64,000 nucleotides of DNA from contig JASJZC010000001.1 in NCBI GenBank assembly GCA_037178855.1, positions 4,464,001 to 4,528,000 of the forward strand, written 5' to 3'. Made by a program: the position numbers and the translations under genes. Within the stretch, counting starts at the first letter, position 1; each line of letters begins with the position of its first letter. A model generated the notes under the pieces. The model worked only from the letters and a program-made list of their open reading frames with translations, did no database searches and was not told the origin of the DNA. The DNA comes from Oscheius sp. JU75. Its lineage: Eukaryota > Nematoda > Chromadorea > Rhabditida > Rhabditidae. Below, piece by piece: positions 37,882-51,100 of the stretch.

Positions 37882-37964
37882 ATTTTCCTACTTTTTTTAC
37901 TCTCTTACTCGCCTTTTTTGATTACGTGTACCCTTTTTAATATACGTTTTAGCTTCTAACTTTT

Positions 37965-37970
37965 AATAAA
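37965..37970 (+). terminator. Poly(A) signal AATAAA for the SLC35D gene
   Basis: AATAAA 84 bases after the stop codon at 37881, at a typical distance for a short nematode 3' UTR. Confidence 0.6.
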
Positions 37971-38771
37971 TCTCCAATTTCAAAGCGATCATTCGATTTG
38001 CAAGAATACCAGGAAATAGTTTAGGGATAAGACGCGGGAATTTTAAAAAGAAAAGCAAAAAAAGTAATGTTACTTACTGAATCTTCCAGGGTCGGTCTCT
38101 TTGAATTTCTGTGCTGACAGGGTATTGCTTCCAATCTTCTCCGAGGTTTGTGATCTTGGTTGGCAACAGTAGAAGATTCGACTCTGGTGGCGCTTAGGCG
38201 GTCCATGAAAAATTTGCAAAAAATTTTAGGCGGCTAAAAGAATTTAGGCGTTCGAAAAACCGACACAGGATGCCATGACTTACCAGCTTTTTTCTTGTAG
38301 TGACGCACAGAGACACTTTTGCACTTTAGTAGTAGAGAGATACTTTAGGCGTTCCATAGCTTCTACAGAGTTTAGTGAAAGGAATGGGACCGGATACTGT
38401 AAACAAAATAAAAGTCAGGTGCCTGGAGATGCGGATTCGAAACTCGACCTTTGTGTTTTCTTCAAACTCTTGAGCTATTACAAAAAAAAATCAATTAAAG
38501 CGAGCCTTGTTATATTGTGTAGTATTGCCATGGAAGTTCCTTTGTCTTTTACTTTCCGAACGGGCCCAAAAGCATTCCCAGATGTAGCACAATCGGTCAG
38601 ACAAGAGTTTGCCTGATTGATCCGAATTCAAAATCTTATTCGATTGCTACTTGTAAACTCTTGTGCGATGGTAACCGAAAAAATTGTCTTTATAAAGGGT
38701 CACGGAAGAAAGGGAGAAAACGTAATTTATTACAGAAAGAAGATATGTTAAAGTGAGAAATTATTGTTCAT
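37971..38771. other. Convergent intergenic region between SLC35D and SLC7 genes
   Basis: No supported gene. The 113-codon open frame at 38275-38616 (+) has no recognisable domain. The stretch holds the TTAGGCG motif cluster and the 3' UTRs of the flanking convergent genes. Confidence 0.5.
38194..38351 (+). repeat. Four dispersed TTAGGCG motifs
   Basis: TTAGGCG occurs at 38194, 38226, 38244 and 38345, all on the + strand within 160 bases. TTAGGC is the telomere unit of nematodes, but here the copies are not in tandem. Confidence 0.6.
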
Positions 38772-41092
38772 CTAAGCTTCCTTGTCCTCGTCGACCACTA
38801 AGAACATCTTCTGGGAGAAGATTGTGATGGAGTCTGAAAGATTCTGAAGAATTTATATAACTCGCTTACGGGTGATGGACTGGATGAACCTCGGCTTGTT
38901 CTTCCATCCGATGAAGAGGAAGTAGACGGGGATGCTCGAACACATGATCATCACGCCGATAGCTGAAACGACATCGATTCCTGGAAGGGATGTGAAGACT
39001 AACCGCTGTCCTTGGGTGCCGCAATGCTCGGTACAATGACCAGAGCGATGCATCCGATTAAAAAGAGCGTCGGCCAGACGAGAGGAACCTTGATCGGACG
39101 AGGAGCGTCGGGCATCGAGCGACGGAAGTAGAAGAGGGCACAGATGGCGCCGCCGATGGCGATCCAGTAGGAGATTTGGATGTAGGTGATCAGGAGGTAG
39201 ACGTTGCCGGAAAAGGCCAGGTAGACAAGGGACAAGAGACCCTATAATTTAGAGTAGAAAAACGAACAACTGTCTCGAACTTACCATAAGAATGACGGCC
39301 GGAATGGGAGTCTGTGTATTCTGGTTGGACATGGTCAGAACAGTCGGCATCTGGCCTTCCTTGGCTCCGGCGTAGAAGAGACGAGCGGAGGTGTAGATGA
39401 CTCCGTTGGCCGAGCCAAAAGTGGACAGTGCGACACAGAGAGGCATGAGGAAGGCGAGAGGGCCGAAGACCTGGAATTGGAGAAGTTTGAAAGAGCACAA
39501 AGGTCTGCCGTCACTTCAAAAGGAAGTAGAGGTCAAGAATTTAATTGGCACAGTACACTCTCAGGTTCTTGACCATCTCATAACATGTCTGACACTTCTA
39601 GAATCAACTCTCAACTCTCGATCTTATTCACGGAGCACCAAGCATGTTTCATGATCTCCTCTCTCGTAGTTCTACTTTATCAATTAGACTATCACTTTGT
39701 TCATTCAGGTCATTTTGTTCTACTCTTTCAATAACAAAAATTCTTCAAGAAACAGTTAAATGAGACCCACCTTGTTAGCAAAGGCCACGGCCACAGCAGG
39801 ACTGGCAATGACCTCTTCTGGACTGAGAACCGTGTAGAAGGCCACTAGGACGAGTACATGAATCACGGTGCAGAGACTGATCGAGATGGCAATGGCCAAG
39901 GGAAGATTGCGCTTTGGGTTCTGGAGCTCATCGACGATGTAGTTCAGGTAGTTCCAGCCGGAGTAGGCGAAGAGTCCAGAATAGAAGGCCAGAGTGACTT
40001 CCGAAAAGCTGCGCGATCCCGCCCAGATGTCCTCGAACGAGTCGCCGTATTTGGGATTTCCTAAAAGGATTTGAACAGAAAGAGGAAATCACGTACCTGA
40101 GAAGAGACAGTAGAGTCCCATGCAGACGATGAGGGAGAGGGCCACGACCTTGGCAACAGTCAGAACGTCCTGTACCATTGTAGCGAACTTAGCACTCATA
40201 CAGTTGATGGCAGTGACGAAAAGAATCAGAGTGGCCGCGACGATGGTCGGAGCATTGGCCGGCGGATCGCAGTCCGGATAAAACGGCCTCATGATGTAGA
40301 TGGCGAAGGTCAGGGCGACGATGGTGACTGTGCAAGGACTGCGATGGAGATTGGCTCGAAGACATTGGAAGAGAGCTTACCGGACAACGAAGGCCTCAAC
40401 CCAGAGACGCATGAATCCGAGGAAGGGTCCGAAAGCCTCGAGAATGTACGTATACTCTCCGCCACTCTTTCGGATCAGAGTTCCCAGCTCGGAGTAGCAG
40501 TATGCTCCGATAGCTGTGAAAACACCGCTGCAGAACCAGACGAGCAGAGAGAGGCCAACCGAGCCGGCTTCTGAAACCTTTTTGTACTGTAAAAAAAAGT
40601 GACTGGGCTGTGCGAGAGTACCGTGACCTTAGAGACGAAAGTAGTGCGTCAACTGGATGTCCATATGCTACAAAAAGCAGCTGATTATCAACGCCCACTG
40701 GTAATAGTTGGTGCGCATCCAAATACATGAGAGCTTGGATCTATTTGTTGAAGGAACTTTGCGTTATGCACTTACGATTTGCCAAGTAAACTTTGAAAGT
40801 AAACGAAGAAAGGTTAGAGAAGTGCAAACCGTCAGCTGAGTATTCAACGCTAAGTGTATCATTGGTTTTTACAATCAGCTATAAAGAAGGACCCACGCTG
40901 ATGAACTCCCGACGGCGAGACGAAGATTCCGGATCCGATGATGCATCCGACACTCATGGTGACTCCATTGAAGAGGGTCAGCGTCTTCGGTTTTTCCTGG
41001 ACCTCAGTTTCTTGCGTCCCGCCTTTGGCATTGTTCTTTTCGACCAGGGGCGATGATTGATCACTCGGTTCGTTCGTCTTTTTCGAGACCAT
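38772..41092 (-). CDS. SLC7 family L-type amino-acid transporter light subunit
   Basis: Twelve-pass plasma-membrane exchanger of neutral amino acids, usually paired with an SLC3 glycoprotein. The ATG at 41092 lies six bases after a TTCTAG acceptor. The N-terminal cytosolic segment is followed by LFNGVTMSVGCIIGSGIFVSP (helix 1 with the family GSGIF motif), SELGTLIRKSGGEYTYI, YPDCDPPANAP whose Cys matches the conserved disulphide partner of the heavy subunit, FATMVQDVLTVAKVVAL, LFAYSGWNYLNYIVDEL, STFGSANGVIYTSARLFYAG, and PIKVPLVWPTLFLIGCI. It ends FLVVDEDKEA. Length and helix count are normal for the family. Introns are short except one of about 280 bases at 39.49-39.77 kb. Confidence 0.94.
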
Positions 41093-43400
41093 TGTGGCCT
41101 AGAAGTTTGAATGTGAATGGACATAAGAGTATAAGAAAACACGTAGGGAACCCACAAATAGTGAACGATCTACGCTCTAAACAATGAAGCAGAACAGGCC
41201 AACCAATCAATTCGGTTTCATTCGTTTTGGCGAGAACAGATGAAGGATCAATTGATATGGAACTATGGTTGGCAGGCGAGAAACGAATAAGAGAAAGGTA
41301 GAAGGTTCAAAAAGGTGTGAAAGGTAGACTGTGAAGGTGTACTAATGTTCATGAAATCTAGTGGGCCACCCTCAATTGACTCATCCCCGCTCCGCCTCCA
41401 GCCATCTCGACCTTTCCATACAGTCTGGGATACAGAGAGTTGGAGAGATGCCAAAAAAAAACGGACTATTGGTTATAATCAGCTGTCTGGACAGAGTCTC
41501 CTGTCCAGACAAATAATCTGACTCATGTTCGGATTATTGAGAAAAAAGAGTCCATGAGGAGGCATCTGTCCAGCTCAAAGAGCTGCCTGCCGTGGGCCAT
41601 GCAATCGCATGTGAGCCATTTTATTGTATTCAGTCTGACCAGAGCTGGCGCGAGATAGTCCAACTCTGACCACAGCCGTAAAGAGAGAGCGTAAAGTATA
41701 TGAAAATAGGCGATAAAACTGTATACTCAACATTTTAGCAGAGTCATCTACAAGAGGAGAGATCCATATCGATACCCAGTTCGAGGATTGCTAAGGGGAT
41801 GTAATGTGAGAAATAAGACCAGATTCGGGGCCCCGGGAAAAATAGGGGGAGACAACTACAGCTAAAAGAGTTATCACAAGCGTAAATCTGTTAGCTAAGA
41901 GAATCTGAGTGAGGAGAGACCATTACCCCGGTCCTGACCGGTAGTGTTGACCGGAGAATAGGTCCGGATTGAATCACTGGTCTAGACTGACCAATTGACT
42001 CATTGCCAGAGCGAAGAACTTTGAGAATATGGTGAAACGTGAGGGAAGCACTGTCTATGGTTTATGACCCGGCTTGTCACTATCCACTGCTCATTTATAC
42101 AATGTGTCACAGCTGGTTGTCACAAAGAGTCGCGCCGACAAGACACAACATTCTGATGTTTTCGAGTTACGGGTCATATAGAAGGGTAGCGAGCTAGTCT
42201 GGAATCAAAAGGAGACTGCTAGGAGAGACACAGCCGAGCTAGTCTGGAATCAAAAGGAGACTGCTAGGAGAGACACAGCCGAGCTCCTCGATTTGTCATA
42301 TCCATGACGCGATGGTCTGTCGCGGACACGACCCGGCACTGTTGTCTTCGGAAAAAGTACTCATGTGAAAAGACCTTTCCAGACAGCAAGAGAGTGGATG
42401 AGCAGAGAATCGTACTGTTGAGAAATGTAGGAGCAGAAAAGAGATAATACAAACCACCAATATAGGTAGCCTATTGTATTCCAACAGAAAACCTGTAGAA
42501 GTAGAGTAGCTTATGATTTTGAACACTGACTCCTGGTTACGGTTCTTTCGGAGTAGCAGAAGTACTCACCAATGAGACGGGTGGTGAAGAGACTGTTATG
42601 TGTAGTAGAGGCAGAGAAGACGGCTTGGACGACGTTGTCTCCAGAGAAAATTTTTTTTTACTGAAGCGAAAGTTATTTGTTTAGAGTTCACAATCTTTCT
42701 AATTAGTAAGTTTACTCGAACATCTTCAACTCGAAGATCTAGCCGCTTGTGTTCTTCGCCGGGTGCTGTTGAGAACAAGGCAAAAGGCAGGAATTGAAAC
42801 CCTAGACTCTTCAAGAAAAAAAGTTAGAAATCAGGAGACACTGTCAATGAGTCTGATTCAGAAAAAAACTACCAGCTCCCAAAACAACATTTATTCAGCA
42901 TTGGAGTGAATGGAGGAAAAGAGGTTGAAATCAGAGATATGGGAAAGGTATGGCTTTTCTGGATTTGTCTCTATTCAGATGTTTATTCGAACTTGGAAGT
43001 TATGTTTTTTGGGGAAAGGACTACCAACTGCTTTCCCTGTTCCTGTAAGCCCGCAACCCAAAACTAATAATTTCTATCCTGACAGTTTCACGAAAATTCA
43101 ACTGGTCAGGTAAAACATGATTACAGCTACCAGAAAACAAAACAAAGCTCTTTTGGAGTTAACTCCTCCGAGTCTTATCCTTGTTCTATTCCATCGACTG
43201 CCTACAATCAGCACCACTCTTCAGACTGTTTTCCTACTGTTATCACCTACTATCACTTCATTTGTCGAGGCTGTACCAGGCACGATCTACTCTCTTCCCT
43301 TTCTTCCGATTTGGCTCAAAAGTCCCAGAATCCAGTAGAGGCAACATATATCAAGGATACTGCCTGTTAGCTTATTTGTTCTTCTTTTTCTTCTTTCCTG
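41093..43400. other. Intergenic region with a tandem duplication
   Basis: Runs from the 5' end of the SLC7 gene to the ferritin promoter. Open frames are short, with no domain or splice chain. It contains the 45-base tandem duplication at 42191-42280. Confidence 0.55.
42191..42280 (+). repeat. Perfect 45-base tandem duplication
   Basis: The 45-base unit beginning GAGCTAGTCTGGAATCAAAA at 42191 is repeated identically from 42236 to 42280, and the next five bases (GAGCT) start a third unit. The lack of any mismatch suggests a recent event. Confidence 0.95.
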
Positions 43401-43408
43401 GGTCATTC

Positions 43409-43428
43409 CTTATCGTCTTTTAGATAAG
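43409..43428 (+). promoter_or_regulatory. Inverted GATA-factor site pair upstream of ferritin
   Basis: CTTATC (43409-43414) and GATAAG (43423-43428) form an inverted pair separated by eight bases, about 85 bases upstream of the ferritin ATG. Nematode ferritin genes are known to be controlled in the intestine by GATA factors acting with a hypoxia-type element. Function here is inferred from the motif only. Confidence 0.4.
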
Positions 43429-43511
43429 ACGACGTTAGTTGTCTTCTTACCCTCTTCCATCAGCTCCCTTTGTTTTTCTCTCTGACAAGAGTCTTCATTT
43501 TTTAGCCAGCC

Positions 43512-44653
43512 ATGTCCGTCAGCCGAATCCGCCAAAACTATCAGACCGAGGTCGAAGCTGCTCTTAACAAGCAGATCTCTATTGAACTCTACGCCTCCCA
43601 GGTCTACCTCTCCATGAGCGCCTACTTTGATCGCGATGACGTCGCTCTGCCCGGAGCTGCCAAGTGAGTTCTTACAGTGTACTTTGCTATCGTGGCTTGT
43701 TGCGTAGAGGACCAAAGAAGGATATAATATTAATGTTTTGGTCAAGAGGAAAATGCCAGACAGTCGATTCGTTGATTCTTTCCGAGCTGCAGATAGATCA
43801 TCAGTTCGGTTTGAGTCGAGGTGTTTGCAACAGTTAGCCAGCTTCTTCCCTAAGCAAGTTTTAGGATTACCCCAGATAGATAATGGATTCTTCTAACATT
43901 GTTATCTTTCTAAGTGAAGAGAATAGGAGAAAGGAATCGATGATTGTGTTCGGTCACGTAAAATTTTCCAGTTAGGCAGGCGCGTCGCTTATAGTAGTAA
44001 ATTGCGACGTGGAACCAGTGAAAGAGTTCGATGCACTTTAGTAACGTACTTTGCTGCGTAAAAGGCAAGAGATATAATTTTTGAATCAGTGAAAGGAACA
44101 GAGTTTGAGTTGATAGATATGCACCAAAGAGAGTAATCAAGGCTAAAAGTTTGATCAGGAAACAAACTGAGAGATTGTTGTAGAAGTGTATCGGGGATAA
44201 TAAAATATCGCATTGGATCTTGGAGGAGCACACTTTATACTTATAGGTGGTTCCAAGAGCAATCGAACGAGGAGCGTGAGCACGCCATGGAGATGATCAA
44301 GTACCAGAACCGTCGTGGAGGACGCGTTGTCTTCCAGGAGGTCAAGAAGCCCGAGAAGGACGAGTGGGGAACTCTCCTCGAGGCTCTGGAAGCTGCTCTC
44401 ACTCTCGAGAAATTCAACAACACATGTCTTCTGAACCTTCACAGCGTCGCCACTGGGGCCAACGACGCTCATTTCAGCGACTTTTTGGAAGGAAAGTTCC
44501 TGGATGAGCAGGTAAAATATTCTCGAGGTTTCGTGGAAAGAAAAATTATAGGTTGAAGCCATTCACGAACTCGGAAAGATGATCACCAATCTGAAGCGCG
44601 CCGGAACTGGACTCGGAGAGTACCTCTTCGACAAGGAGCACTTTGGACACTAA
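43512..44653 (+). CDS. ftn: Ferritin, heavy-chain type
   Basis: Cytosolic iron-storage subunit that oxidises Fe(II) and assembles into a 24-mer shell. Three exons, 43512-43663, 44247-44511 and 44552-44653, join in frame; the first intron is 583 bases, long for this window. The protein is about 172 residues, normal for ferritin, and has no signal peptide. Ferroxidase residues are visible: the Glu in [17 protein letters not shown], the EEREH cluster in [21 protein letters not shown], the Glu in [12 protein letters not shown], and Gln in [14 protein letters not shown]. The ATG follows CATTTTTTAG by six bases, a candidate trans-splice site. AATAAA at 44704 is the likely poly(A) signal. I see no clear iron-responsive RNA element in the leader. 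Confidence 0.97.
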
Positions 44654-44703
44654 ACTCCTCAACCAGATCCCTTGTCTACTGTTTCCGTTTTGTACAAGTT
44701 TCA

Positions 44704-44709
44704 AATAAA
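44704..44709 (+). terminator. Poly(A) signal AATAAA for ferritin
   Basis: AATAAA lies 50 bases after the ferritin stop codon. Confidence 0.65.
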
Positions 44710-45145
44710 CTAATACATTGGCCCCAAGTTATCCTAGAGGTATTAGGAATTCACAGAACATCAGGAAACTGGAAAGTTAGACCTTGTACTCGAAAAATGG
44801 GGCGAGTTCTTTTGTCCCGGTGATTAGTCCAAGAGATGCCTAATCTACCTTATCTCTAGACGAAAAGGGAGCAAGAAAGAGGAAGAGATATACCGCAAAA
44901 AGATAACTGTATTGTAAAAAGGTCCGCCGGTCGAGACTACCGAGAGCGGGAATGTGCAGGATGAGCAAACGCGACCGATATCTATTTGCACTGCCCTCGG
45001 ATCCGCTTATTTTCGTTATCTTCCGTAGATAGTAGTAGAGTATTCAATGAAGCCCTTTATTAAAAACACAACCATAGTTTAAGCGAGAAAGGTAACCGGT
45101 AGGAAATCACAAGTTTTTGAAGGGAAACCGGGAATGTTATTTGAC
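44710..45145. other. Convergent intergenic region, ferritin to PPIP5K
   Basis: About 430 bases with no open frame of note; contains the 3' ends of the two convergent genes. Confidence 0.6.
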
Positions 45146-48100
45146 TTATTCTTCAGCATTGTCCAGACTGAGCTGCTTCAGTCGAGATACCTGCTCACAA
45201 AGGGTCTCAAGATTGGTGGGAACATGTTCGCTGGACAGAAGAGGCGTCTTCGGAGGCGATGGGATCGGGGTACGGGCAGTCAAGAGATTGAAGAGGAAGC
45301 GGTCAAAGTCTTCGAATCTAATATTGTCGTGAAGGGTTTCCAGAGACCGTAGAGGAGGCCAGAAACGGCGAATGTCTAAAAACTTGTTTTGGACCAACTT
45401 GAACAGTTAGATTCACCATTTACCAGAAGTCCTTCATCAGCCTTGAAGGTCTGTAGACGAGGAGCACTGGAAGATCGGGCAATGACAGCCGTAGAGAGCA
45501 CGGCAGATCCGGTGGAGTAATCATAATCTATGATTTTAGGATCACGCAGTAGGGAATTGACACTCACGATTCTTGTTCTTGTTGTTCTTATCATCGGAGA
45601 CCGTCTCGACCGAGAACCTTCCCATCAGAACATCAGTGCTGATTAGCTTGCTTTTCAGGCCTTTAGGGATATCTGAAATTGTTACTATCTCTCTCTATCC
45701 AACTGCGTCTCACCATTCAACAGATTGACAGTATGATGCTTGAACTTGTAGGGGAAGCGCGAGCGCCTGGCTGAAAGGAAATAGTTAGTGTTAAGCATAA
45801 AGACTGTCAGAGAAGCAGTAGTGAAAGCACGAAAAAAGAAGGAAGATGGTATAGACAGGTGAAAGCAGACATACATTTTTCGTCGTTCCCGTTGGCCTCG
45901 GTGCGGTTGCTGGCTGAAAATGAAACATGCTGATAGTAGAATATCAAGTTGTAAGGGATGCTTAGGGTTCTCGGAGGGAAACAAACACGCAGGATGCATT
46001 TGAGACAAAGAGTCTGAAAACTCACCTGGCTCGGTCTTCTTCTCCGTCTTCTCCTTATTCTCTTCAGCATGCTCGACTTCCTTGATTTCGGTCATCAGAG
46101 CCTTTTTCGCGTCTTCAATGAGCTCCTTAGCCCATTTTCCACGGGAAGCTCCGACAGTTTCCTGGTAGTCGTCCTCACCGACACTCACCTGAAAATGGGA
46201 TTATCGAAAAAGCTGATGCTGTGTTTGAAGGTCTTGTCAATCATAACCGTAAAACAGTATCCAGTCATACCTGACTAGGACTCTTAGTCACCACGCTCTC
46301 CAGATTGTTTCCAATCGGTTTGCGCCACTCCGATAGGTCCTCTTTCGGTTTGTCTCCTTCCTCACTGGCTTTGTCCTTGTCCGAACCGGACTTACGTCTC
46401 TGACGCTTGATGTTTCCCTCGGAGTCCGCTAAAAAACTTTGTTAGGCCAGTCAGCGAAAACACCATACCATTGGGCTTGGAGACCTCGTTCAAAGCTACC
46501 AAGTTGACCGACTCGGAGTCGTTCAAATCCTCCAAGTGGTCGTCTGAGTCGGCAGAGTGCTCTACGGGACTGACAAGACCAACAGCCTTGGCAGCTGCCC
46601 GTTTCTCCTCAGTTGGAGTGGCCACAGAGAGTTCTTCCTTCGGAGGAGTGCTTCGTCCAGAGGTTGCAGTTGCGGAAGTTTGAGAGCTGTCGCCACTTCC
46701 CTGATTGTGAGGCGAGGTTCCTCCATCCCGAGAATGACTCTTCGACATGCTGTTTGAGCTGAAACCTCGATGTTTGCAGATCTCTACGTTCTTTTACTTG
46801 TTCATCCTGCGGACATTGTATATTCGTTCCTTCTCGGTCAGGAAGCAGGGATACAGGCCGGGAGAGAACATTAATTCGATGTGGAACTTCCTTTCTTGTG
46901 TCTCAGCACATGAGTCTTCGTAAACCATAAACACTATCTGGAATGGGAGTATTACAAGTGTCTTCCTTGGTCAGAGGACGGTCAATACATCTACGCCATG
47001 GACAGTGGGCAGAATTTACCTGAGTCATGTAGTTGAACTCGGTGACTCCGCTGAGAAAGTTCATGGCTCTCTGCCACTTCTTGTCGTCCACAGAGCACAG
47101 ATTTCCATATCGGAGAAGGTTCATCAAGGTATGGATATGACTCTCGCTCGTGAAGTAGAGTCGGGTCCGGACGTGACGGAACGGCGTGGCAATTCCTTGG
47201 GAAGCTCTTGGATCCAGTCTAGTCGGATTCTCGTCTTCAACGGGATCCACAATACATCTGTGAAGATCGTTCCGAATCTTTTTCAGCAAGGGAGTACACA
47301 CTCTCTGAGCGACGCAGACCTTGTTCTCCTTCTTGATACCGTACTCCTAAAACTTATTGTTTTCCAAAAATATTAGCGAAAACCTGAGGGACAACGATAT
47401 CTGCCATGTTCTTGACGCACAAGTACATTCTCTCCAGATCGGTCTCCTGGCCACCGCAGAGCTCTGGGTTGTGTTCCAGATCGTACTGAAACTCTTATTT
47501 TTAGGAATAGAACGAACGAAACACAAACTTTGATATTGTCGTAGATATCCGGAATCTTCGAGATGTCGTACTCCACATCCCCGTTCTTGTTTGATCTCTG
47601 GAACTCTCGCAGTTCCTTGGACCATCGACGCTGGGCGAGATCCCAAGACTCGTTCTGGTAGAGAGCATGCGCTGAAATGTCACATGTAACATTGAGCTTG
47701 GACATTCGAAACTAAAGATATCGTAACAGGAAGCTGTCTATCTGTAGCTCTAAAAACCAGCTCACTTCCCTTGTCAAAGCTCTAGGTAAACTTTAGGTCA
47801 TCTATTCAAGTTTCGACAGTAAAATTCTTACTCGGTCTGGTGATCTTGTGATGGCTGATCGTTTCGCACATCTTTTTGACGTAGCCAGCGATCTCGTTGC
47901 ACATTTGCTTCGGGTTCTTGATGAACTCCAGGGCGTTGGTAACGGACCTCAGACCGTTTGGGTTCAGAGCATGGTAGTCCTCCGGAGTCCAGTCTCGGTC
48001 GACCTAATATTCGAAATTCGAAACCTAAGAGGGAATAAGAACCTGAAGGGCTTGATGAAGGTAGGACTTGAGCTCTCCCTGGAAGTCTCTGGCCTTGCAG

Positions 48101-51100
48101 TCATCGTCTAGGAGACCGTCCGTGTTGGCGGACTTGACCATCTGCATCAGAATAGGTGTCAGTTCTCCTTCCAGAGCAAGCATTCCCTGGAAAAGCGTCC
48201 TCAAAACATATCTTATGGTTTTACCTTGGCAAAAGCAGCCGCAGTCATCTGAACACGTCCCTCATCCGAAGCATAGATCTTCAAGTCATGTCTGTAGGTA
48301 GAGTGGAGACGAAGGAACCCGAGACCCTAAAGAACACTCCAGGAAGTAACCACTGTTTGGTACCTGTTTGTCTTCCGGAATGTTCTTGCCGTCAGTTCTT
48401 CGAATACCAGGATAGAGAGTCCTGAATAGTTTGCCCAGAGCTTCGGCTTGCAGTGTTCCGGCAGTGGTCAGCTCCCCTCCCCATTTGAGGATCAGCAGTA
48501 GAGGTGGCACGTTCTGAAATGATTAGATTTATCAATTCGTATTCGAATAGTCTATCCTAAAAGGGAATTTTTGTCTCGTGATGTAAAAAATACTACTCGC
48601 CTTGACTTTCACGCTTTTTCGGTGCGCGCCGCGTGGAATTACTATTCCTTTCTGAGGGTGTTTTCTGCCCTGGGAAATTATCGCATCTTTTTTGTTTTTC
48701 AAAAAGAACACGCCACTTTTTTTTTATAATTAAAAGTTTAAGCGAGAGAGTAGTTTGTCTTCTCGCTGCGTCACTTCGGCTTCTGTTACCGGACTCAAAT
48801 AGCTTTGTCGCCCAAGTAGGAAAAAAAACTCAAAAAGTAAGACAAGGTACCTGAGAAAACGAACTGCTATCCTCGTCACTTTTCTTCTCCTTTCCCTTCA
48901 AATACTTGAGCTGGACCTTGCGATTGATGCCGGAGAAGTGTCCGTACCTGAAAACAGAGGTTGGACTACGGACATAGAGGACAAGAAGGACACATGCTAC
49001 TCCTTCAAACAGATAGGAACGAAATCTTTATTATCATGCAGGTTAGAGACCCTCTCTATGTACAGTATACCCCAACTAAGTTGTACTTCAAAAGCAAAAC
49101 CGGTCAATCATGATATCTACGCACATTTCCAAAACAGTGCGGAGCTGTTCCCATTTCTTGATTGACTCATCGACAGTCTCGAGCCGATGCTCGAAACAAT
49201 CCTCCGTGGTCAGGAGTTCTTCCGAAGCTTCCAGTTCTTGCAAGATGTCATTTCTGACCTTCTGAAAAAAGTTGGAACAACCCGTACACTCGAGACTCAC
49301 GTATTGTTCCAAAAGAATCTGCTTGGCCAGCTCGAGAACTTCAGTTAACTGGTTTGGTCTCTTCATCTGAACAATCTATTCCCAAAAGCGTATAAAAGGT
49401 TCACTTTTATTTCGTTCTTTTTGAATCCGTCGTACTTCTTGAACAGCTCGAAGAACCGTTCGTCCTGGACAACGAGCTTCATTTTCTGTTTGGGAGTTCG
49501 GTCTCCGTGTCGGATCACAGCAATTACGCATCGGAGCTCCATGAGTTTACCACTTGGAGTCGAGACAATCGGTGGGTCGTCTGAAAATCAAGTTCTCGTA
49601 AAGATTTCTTAGATCCAAAAAAACTAAATCTTTACTCCTGATTGGTTCCTTAAAATAGAAGCAAACAGCTGTTTCAAAATGTAGCAAGCAACTCGCCTCC
49701 GAGTCCAAGATCGAGCAAAGGAGGATCAGGAATGCTGAGATGCGGAGGAAGCTTCGGAGCCATCGTCTTGACCACTCCTCGAATAATATTATCTCCTAAG
49801 ATTTTGGCAGTGTCCTATGTTTTTCGATTCTCCTTGAACAGATATACAAACCTCGTAATACTTGTGAGAAGTCTTGACGAAAGAGAACCCGTTGACGTCA
49901 CAGACATAAGACTCGCCGTTGGCTCGGAGCAGATCGAACCCGCAAACAGTCTGTCCAAAGGCGAGGACAATCGTTCTGGCGATCATCTTCTCCTTGTTGC
50001 TGAGAATGACCGGGTAGCGGACCTCCTTGCCATTGGCGTCTCTCTCCACCTTTCCATCCAGTCCGGGAGCTTTTCGGGCCTCGGCGTGAGCGTAGAAGGG
50101 GCCGACTGCATAGACCTAAACGTTCACAATGTAGACCTTTTAAAAAACTGAAAGATCTATGTTTAGCCCCTGCGTCGCTCACTGGTATTCGTACATGGTC
50201 AAGAGGCATACACAGCGATCAATACGGACGATTTTCAGTCGGATACGAGATGCTCTTTTCCCTAACTCACCTTAACATCTGTTCCGTCGGCTGGGATGAA
50301 GTCCTCATAGACAAAACTCCCATCCGTCCGAACTGTGCTCACAGGAGAATAATAGCTCGCCCGATTGTTGATCTGAAAAAAGAGTCAGTTGAGCTAAACA
50401 CACATAAAGCACAAAAGTACAAAAGGGAAGTGGCTCAAACTAGGTAAGCGAAGAGGTCAGTGTGGACTTGAGTTAGTTCAACGGCAAAGCTGAACCGAGA
50501 TTGTAAACTTGTAACTTACATGCCACGCTTTAATAGTTTTTCCTCTTATTGACACGGTACCCTAAAATTAAAAAAACTGTAGAATCTTTTCCAGATGCGG
50601 GGGTTTAGAGGTTTAAAAACTTAGGCATTACTTTTGAAAGTGAGATTGTTAGACTACACGGAGTTATAAGGCAAACGACTCACTTTTCGGAAAAGTCTCT
50701 GAGATCCGCCCCCGACTGAACTCGGGTAGTAAATGTAGATATTGTGATCCTCAGCTGAGATCGGCTTCTCCACAAACGGCTTGTTGAAGACCATCCCGTT
50801 CACCTCGATGTGGTCATTATGCTCCACCAGTTCGCCGTCTAAACACTGAGCTTTATTATGTTCAGTTATTGTTTTGATCGTCACTTCAACTCTCTCTCTC
50901 TCACTCTGTTTGGCCCAAAGACTCTTAGCTTCAGCGCTCTCCAGCTGACTAACCCCGAGGTTTTCCAAAGTGAAAACAAGACCAAGAGACCAACTTCGCT
51001 CATCAAGAGCATGTTCAGAACTGACCTGGTTCATTGGGGTCTCCTCTCACCATGACTCCGTGTCTCGGATGCGAGATTCCTACTTTGGCAAGTGTTCTAA

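Noticed and set aside
43430-43511. Iron-responsive RNA element in the ferritin leader
   Set aside because: No CAGTGN loop with a bulged stem is visible near the start; transcriptional control is more likely.
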